A DNA stretch of 64,000 nt from assembly GCA_965224065.1 (NCBI GenBank), contig CBDCYF010000005.1, positions 1,054,001 through 1,118,000 on the forward strand, read 5' to 3'. The notes under the pieces were generated by a model. It was given only the letters and a program-made list of their open reading frames with translations. It did not search any database and was not told the origin of the DNA. Position numbers and translations under genes: made by a program. This DNA comes from JAOTZA01 sp965224065. GTDB taxonomy: Bacteria; Acidobacteriota; Thermoanaerobaculia; Multivoradales; JAHEKO01. Position 1 is the first letter of the stretch. Every line of letters starts with the position of its first letter. Shown in pieces: positions 60,377 through 64,000 of the stretch.

Positions 60377-60922
60377 ATGAGGCACGCCGCGCTGGTTTGC
60401 GCGCTTGTCCTTCTCTTGGGCGCTCAAGCCGGAGACAAGGCACGGATCTCGGATTTCCAAGTCTCCATCGAAGGCGACTCGATCCGGGCGAATTTTGCCC
60501 TCGAGAACAGCTTTGGGCCGGAGCTTTTGGAACGGATCCGGACCGGGCTGCCCACCGGCTTCGATCTCAAGTTCAAGCTCGTCCGGCCCCGGCGCCGCTG
60601 GTTCGACAACGACATCGCCAAAACGACCTTCCAAGCGGTGGCGATGTACAACGCGGTGACCCGTGAGTACCTGGTCAACTACAAGCTCAACGGAAAGCTG
60701 ATCGAAAGCCGGGTGCTGCTCGACGAAGACGAGCTCCACGCCGCCATGACGCGCTTCGAGCAGCTCGAGGTGTTCGACGTCGCGAGCATCCGGGGCAACC
60801 GCATCTATGTGCGTGCTCGGGCCGCTCTGGGGTCGAAGAGTCTCTTCTTTCTCATCCCGACGACGGTCAAGACCGACTGGGTGGAATCGCAGCGGTTCCG
60901 TCTTCCCGGCGAACTCGAATAA
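60377..60922 (+). CDS. DUF4390 exported protein
   Basis: 181 residues with signal peptide (HAALVCALVLLLGAQAG). The DUF4390 pattern ARISDFQVSIEGDSIRANFA, LLERIRTGLPTGFDLKFKL, MYNAVTREYLVNYKLNGK and FLIPTTVKTDWVESQRFRLP is clear. This family regularly precedes NtrY-type kinases, and here the next gene starts on the base after its stop, so it probably supplies the kinase's periplasmic input. Confidence 0.9.
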   Translation: MRHAALVCALVLLLGAQAGDKARISDFQVSIEGDSIRANFALENSFGPELLERIRTGLPTGFDLKFKLVRPRRRWFDNDIAKTTFQAVAMYNAVTREYLVNYKLNGKLIESRVLLDEDELHAAMTRFEQLEVFDVASIRGNRIYVRARAALGSKSLFFLIPTTVKTDWVESQRFRLPGELE

Positions 60923-63115
60923 ATGGCCAGCAGCCTGGCAGAACGTCTCGGACGCTACCGCAAGGACACCCGCTGGATCGTGGCCGGGCTGGCCGGGCTG
61001 CTGCTGGTTCTGACTTCGATCTATTACTTCATCCAGCGCAGCGAGGATCTGCCGTCCTACCTGGTCACCAACCGGGTGATGCTGTTTGTTCTGTGGAACG
61101 TCAACCTGCTGCTCATCCTGGCGATCCTCTTTGGTTTTTTTCGCAACCTGGTCAAGCTACTGATCGAGCGCCACAACCGCATCCTGGGGTCCAAGCTCAA
61201 GACCAAGCTGGTGACCACCTACCTGCTTCTGTCGCTGATCCCGGTGCTGCTCTTGTTTGGCTACGGCACCCAGCTCCTGCACGGCTGGATCGAGCGTTGG
61301 TTCGACGAGGCGGCGATCAAGCGGGTGGCCGAGCAGGGGTACGCGGTCGCCGAGGGCCTCAACCGTCAGCTTGCCGAGTGGAACCGCGCCAACGCCCTCA
61401 AGGCGCGTGAAGAGATTGGGTCGCTCGAGCTGGCGGATCCCCAGGTGCGGCCGCAAGTCGCGGCCCGGCTGGAGACGCTGCTCTCCGAGCTCGGGGCGGA
61501 CAGCCTGGCCGTCTACACCCAGACCGATTTTGTCCACGGGGTGGTGCTGCCGCAGTCGGGGCTGCGGCGGCTCCCCGAGCCCGGGAACCGGTTTTTGCTC
61601 GCCGCCCTGCGCAAGGGCGAGGAGGAGCGCTTTCTCAACCTGCCGGGCAACCAGGGCCGGGTGATCCTGACCGCGGCGGCCGGGCCGCCGGTCGAAGACG
61701 AGCCGCGCCCGATCGTGGTGGTCGGCACGCTGATCGATCCCGAGCTGGCGGCGCAGAGCGAGGAGCTGATCAACGCCTTCCAGGGGTTTCGCCAGCTTGA
61801 GGTGCGCCGGCCCGAGATCGAGACCGCTTACCGGCTGACCTTTCTGATGGTGACGCTCGTTCTGCTGCTCGCCACCTCCTGGGTGGGGCTCTATCTGGCC
61901 CGGCGGGTGACCATCCCCATCGAAGCGGTCGCCGAGGGCACCCGGCGCCTCGCCGAAGGCGACCTCGACCACCGGGTCGAGGTGCCCGCCGACGACGAGC
62001 TCGGGGTCCTGGTCGATTCCTTCAACCGGATGACCGAGCAGCTCAAGAGCAATAAGGAAGACTTGCTGGGCGCCAACCAGCGGCTGGAAGAGGAGCGCGC
62101 GTTGATCGCGGCGGTGCTCGAGAACGTCGCCGCCGGCGTGGTGTCGGTGGACAACGAGGGCCGGGTTCTGGTTTTCAACCGCGCGGCGTCCAGAATGCTG
62201 GGGCGGGAACGCACCGACGACGCGACGACGACGATCCAGCAAGCGTGGGGCGAAGGTGAGCTCTCCAAGCTGGCCCGGCTGTTCGCCGAAGACCCCGGAC
62301 CGAGCGGCCGCCTGCATCGGACCGTCCGGCTGCTCCTCGGTGGCCGGTGGAAGACATTCGAGGCCAAGGTTCGCGCCATGCCTGATCAGGAGGGCAAGAC
62401 CAGCGGCCGCGTCATGGTGCTCGAAGACCTCACCGAGCTGATCCAGGCGCAGCAGCGTGCCGCCTGGCACGACGCCGCCCGCCGGGTGGCACACGAGATC
62501 AAGAACCCCCTGACCCCGATCAAGCTATCGGCCGAACGGATCCTCAAACGCTACCGGGACCGGGACCCCGAGCTCGGCAGCGCTCTCGAGGAGGGCGTGG
62601 AGATCATCGGCAACGAGGTGCAGACGATGGAGGGTCTGGTGGACGAGTTCTCGCGTTTCGCGCGGATGCGGCCACCCCAGCCCACCGAGACCGACATGGC
62701 CAAGCTGGTTCGCGAGACCCTCCGGCTCTACGACGGCATCAAGGCCGGCGTGGAGGTCGACGGCAGCATCGACGGCGAGGCCGCCTCGGCGGTCGTCGAC
62801 CCCGAGCAGATCAAACGGGTGTTGATCAATCTCCTGGACAACGCCGTCGACGCCACCGAGGCTCCGGGGAGCGTTCGCGTCTCGGTCCACAAGTCCAACG
62901 GCAGCCTCGAGATCGAGGTTGCCGATACCGGCCGCGGGATCCCCGCCGACTCCCACGAAAAACTCTTCCTCCCCCACTTCTCCACCAAGGGCCGGGGGAC
63001 CGGGCTCGGCCTGTCGATCGTCCACCGCATCGTCGACGAGCACCACGGCACCGTCAGCGTGGCGGCCAACCGTCCCCAGGGAACGATCTTCTCGATCCAG
63101 CTCCCGCAAGGGTAG
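60923..63115 (+). CDS. ntrY: NtrY-like membrane sensor histidine kinase
   Basis: 730 residues. Three N-terminal helices (about 19-38, 52-77, 95-117), a periplasmic or membrane-proximal sensor region, a fourth helix (LTFLMVTLVLLLATSWVGLY), HAMP (RRVTIPIEAVAEGTRRLAEG), PAS (about 390-500; LIAAVLENVAAGVVSVDNEG), HisKA RVAHEIKNPLTPIKLSAERI and a GHKL ATPase (LINLLDNAVDATE, GRGTGLGLSIVHRIV). NtrY-type kinases respond to nitrogen or redox state; the partner regulator NtrX is not next to it. Confidence 0.9.
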   Translation: MASSLAERLGRYRKDTRWIVAGLAGLLLVLTSIYYFIQRSEDLPSYLVTNRVMLFVLWNVNLLLILAILFGFFRNLVKLLIERHNRILGSKLKTKLVTTYLLLSLIPVLLLFGYGTQLLHGWIERWFDEAAIKRVAEQGYAVAEGLNRQLAEWNRANALKAREEIGSLELADPQVRPQVAARLETLLSELGADSLAVYTQTDFVHGVVLPQSGLRRLPEPGNRFLLAALRKGEEERFLNLPGNQGRVILTAAAGPPVEDEPRPIVVVGTLIDPELAAQSEELINAFQGFRQLEVRRPEIETAYRLTFLMVTLVLLLATSWVGLYLARRVTIPIEAVAEGTRRLAEGDLDHRVEVPADDELGVLVDSFNRMTEQLKSNKEDLLGANQRLEEERALIAAVLENVAAGVVSVDNEGRVLVFNRAASRMLGRERTDDATTTIQQAWGEGELSKLARLFAEDPGPSGRLHRTVRLLLGGRWKTFEAKVRAMPDQEGKTSGRVMVLEDLTELIQAQQRAAWHDAARRVAHEIKNPLTPIKLSAERILKRYRDRDPELGSALEEGVEIIGNEVQTMEGLVDEFSRFARMRPPQPTETDMAKLVRETLRLYDGIKAGVEVDGSIDGEAASAVVDPEQIKRVLINLLDNAVDATEAPGSVRVSVHKSNGSLEIEVADTGRGIPADSHEKLFLPHFSTKGRGTGLGLSIVHRIVDEHHGTVSVAANRPQGTIFSIQLPQG

Positions 63116-63130
63116 CGTTCGCACGGCTTT

Positions 63131-63136
63131 TATAAT
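63131..63136 (+). promoter_or_regulatory. -10 box of the YqeY gene
   Basis: TATAAT six bases before ATG 63143, again implying a leaderless mRNA. No ribosome site is visible before the start. Confidence 0.5.
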
Positions 63137-63142
63137 CCGAGT

Positions 63143-63601
63143 ATGGGCAGTATGGGCACCCCACGCGAGCGCATCGAAGCCGAAGTCCAGCAGGCTCTCA
63201 AGTCCGGCGACAAGGAACGGCTGGCGACGTTGAGGCTGCTTCTCAACTCGATCAAAAACGAGCGCATACGAACCGGCGAAGAAGTAAGTGAAGACGGCTT
63301 TTTGCGTCTGGTCCAGAAAGCGATCAAACAGCGTCAGGAGTCGGCCGAGCAATACCGCTCCGGCGGCCGGGAGGAGCTGGCCGAGCGCGAGCAGCGGGAA
63401 GCGGAGATCCTGGGTGTCTACCTCCCACCGCAGGCCACCGAGGACGACATCCGAGAGGCTATCGAGGCCTTTGTGAGCGAGAACGAGCTTTCCGGTCCGG
63501 CGGCCATGGGCGCGGTGATGAAGGCGATGCTGGAGCGGTTTGGCGGCAGCGCCGACGGCGGCACGATCAGCCGCATCGCCCGCCAAGTGCTGGCGGGTTA
63601 G
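63143..63601 (+). CDS. GatB/YqeY-domain protein
   Basis: 152 residues. PRERIEAEVQQALKSGDKER, LATLRLLLNSIKNERIR, YRSGGREELAEREQREAEIL, YLPPQATEDDIREAIEAFV and MGAVMKAMLERFGGSADGGT match YqeY, the free form of the tRNA-binding tail of GatB. Role uncertain, likely in tRNA-dependent amidation or tRNA handling. An ATG nine bases downstream could also be the start. Confidence 0.93.
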   Translation: MGSMGTPRERIEAEVQQALKSGDKERLATLRLLLNSIKNERIRTGEEVSEDGFLRLVQKAIKQRQESAEQYRSGGREELAEREQREAEILGVYLPPQATEDDIREAIEAFVSENELSGPAAMGAVMKAMLERFGGSADGGTISRIARQVLAG

Positions 63602-63625
63602 CCGGCGCCTGGCGACGGAACGCCG

Positions 63626-64000
63626 GTGAGCGACATGAGACGGACGATCGTCGGCACCGCCGGCCACATCGACCACGGTAAGACCCGGCTGATCGAGGCG
63701 CTCACCGGTACCGACTGCGACCGCTGGGCCGAGGAGAAGGACCGCGGCATCACCATCGACCTGGGGTTCGCACACCTCGAGCGCGACGACGTCCAGGTCG
63801 GCTTTGTCGACGTCCCCGGCCACGAGCGGTTTCTGCACAACGCGCTGGCCGGGCTGGGCGGCATCCGGGTCATGCTGCTGGTGGTGGCCGCCGACGAGGG
63901 GGTCAAGCCGCAGACCCGCGAGCACCTTGCGATCTGCTCGCTGCTGGAGATCCCCGCGGCCGTCGTCGCCCTGACCAAATCCGATCTGGTCACGCCCGAC
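63626..64000 (+). CDS. selB: selenocysteine-specific elongation factor SelB, 5' part
   Basis: 125 codons run off the right edge. GTPase motifs: IVGTAGHIDHGKTRLIEAL (P-loop), RGITIDLGFA (switch I), GFVDVPGHERFLHNAL (G3) and VALTKSDLV (G4, with the TKSD form seen in SelB). It delivers Sec-tRNA to UGA codons with a SECIS hairpin. Start is GTG 63626 or ATG 63635 in the same frame. It implies that this organism decodes selenocysteine. Confidence 0.93.
   Translation, partial: MSDMRRTIVGTAGHIDHGKTRLIEALTGTDCDRWAEEKDRGITIDLGFAHLERDDVQVGFVDVPGHERFLHNALAGLGGIRVMLLVVAADEGVKPQTREHLAICSLLEIPAAVVALTKSDLVTPD

Overview
This is a GC-rich chromosomal window of bacterial origin with short intergenic gaps, many 4-base start/stop overlaps (ATGA, GTGA, TTGA) and frequent GTG or TTG starts. 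The gene mix suggests a deep-branching, Gram-negative-like heterotroph; Acidobacteriota (Thermoanaerobaculia-like) is my best guess. It rests on the tricorn peptidase homologue, the membrane-plus-TPR glycosyltransferase-like protein, paired M16 peptidases, DUF4390-NtrY, selB, and two intergenic GC-rich repeat families. This is inference from gene content, not a phylogeny.

Layout. 1-5.3 kb holds secreted proteins (one Cys-rich, one running off the left edge, one FN3-like) and a TMTC-like membrane/TPR protein. 5.5-9.6 kb is a lower-GC island inserted at the 3' end of a tRNA-Lys(CTT) gene and bounded by a 151-bp direct repeat. It carries a soluble Cys-rich histidine kinase, its response regulator, a small HTH-like protein and an Abi-alpha (DUF4393) protein. 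9.7-16.6 kb carries thiS with an unknown partner, then an acyl-CoA/aldehyde cluster (two crotonases, an aldehyde dehydrogenase, a thiolase and a C26 amidase). 16.8-20.4 kb is the operon rplU-rpmA-obgE-nadD-rsfS ending in a degenerate sigma-54 activator.

20.5-31.6 kb carries a hydrolase, a histidine kinase, a peptide ABC transporter without ATPases, queA, gcvT-gcvH and two coupled ZIP transporters. 31.6-31.9 kb is a convergent, AT-rich gap with DnaA-box-like sites, a candidate replication origin. 31.9-43.6 kb holds M16 peptidases, a phosphoesterase, small membrane proteins, an MBL/beta-CASP nuclease-like protein, tRNA-Ala(CGC), rmuC, a GNAT enzyme, an exported PIMT and an amidohydrolase.

43.7-53.6 kb has a tricorn-like peptidase, mtaB, a PmbA/TldE-like protein and a partner-switching module (small membrane protein, HATPase, STAS, GAF-SpoIIE phosphatase). 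That module sits behind a near-consensus sigma-54 promoter, just downstream of a GAF-type sigma-54 family regulator gene. 54-64 kb has that regulator, DUF3108, uvrA, a YbjN-like protein, smpB, DUF4390-NtrY, a YqeY protein and the start of selB.

Most novel parts: the tRNA-Lys island (two-component pair plus Abi-alpha), the oriC-like gap, the sigma-54-controlled partner-switching operon, and the two sigma-54 activators whose key motifs are altered in complementary ways. All domain calls come from reading motifs by eye; no database search was run.
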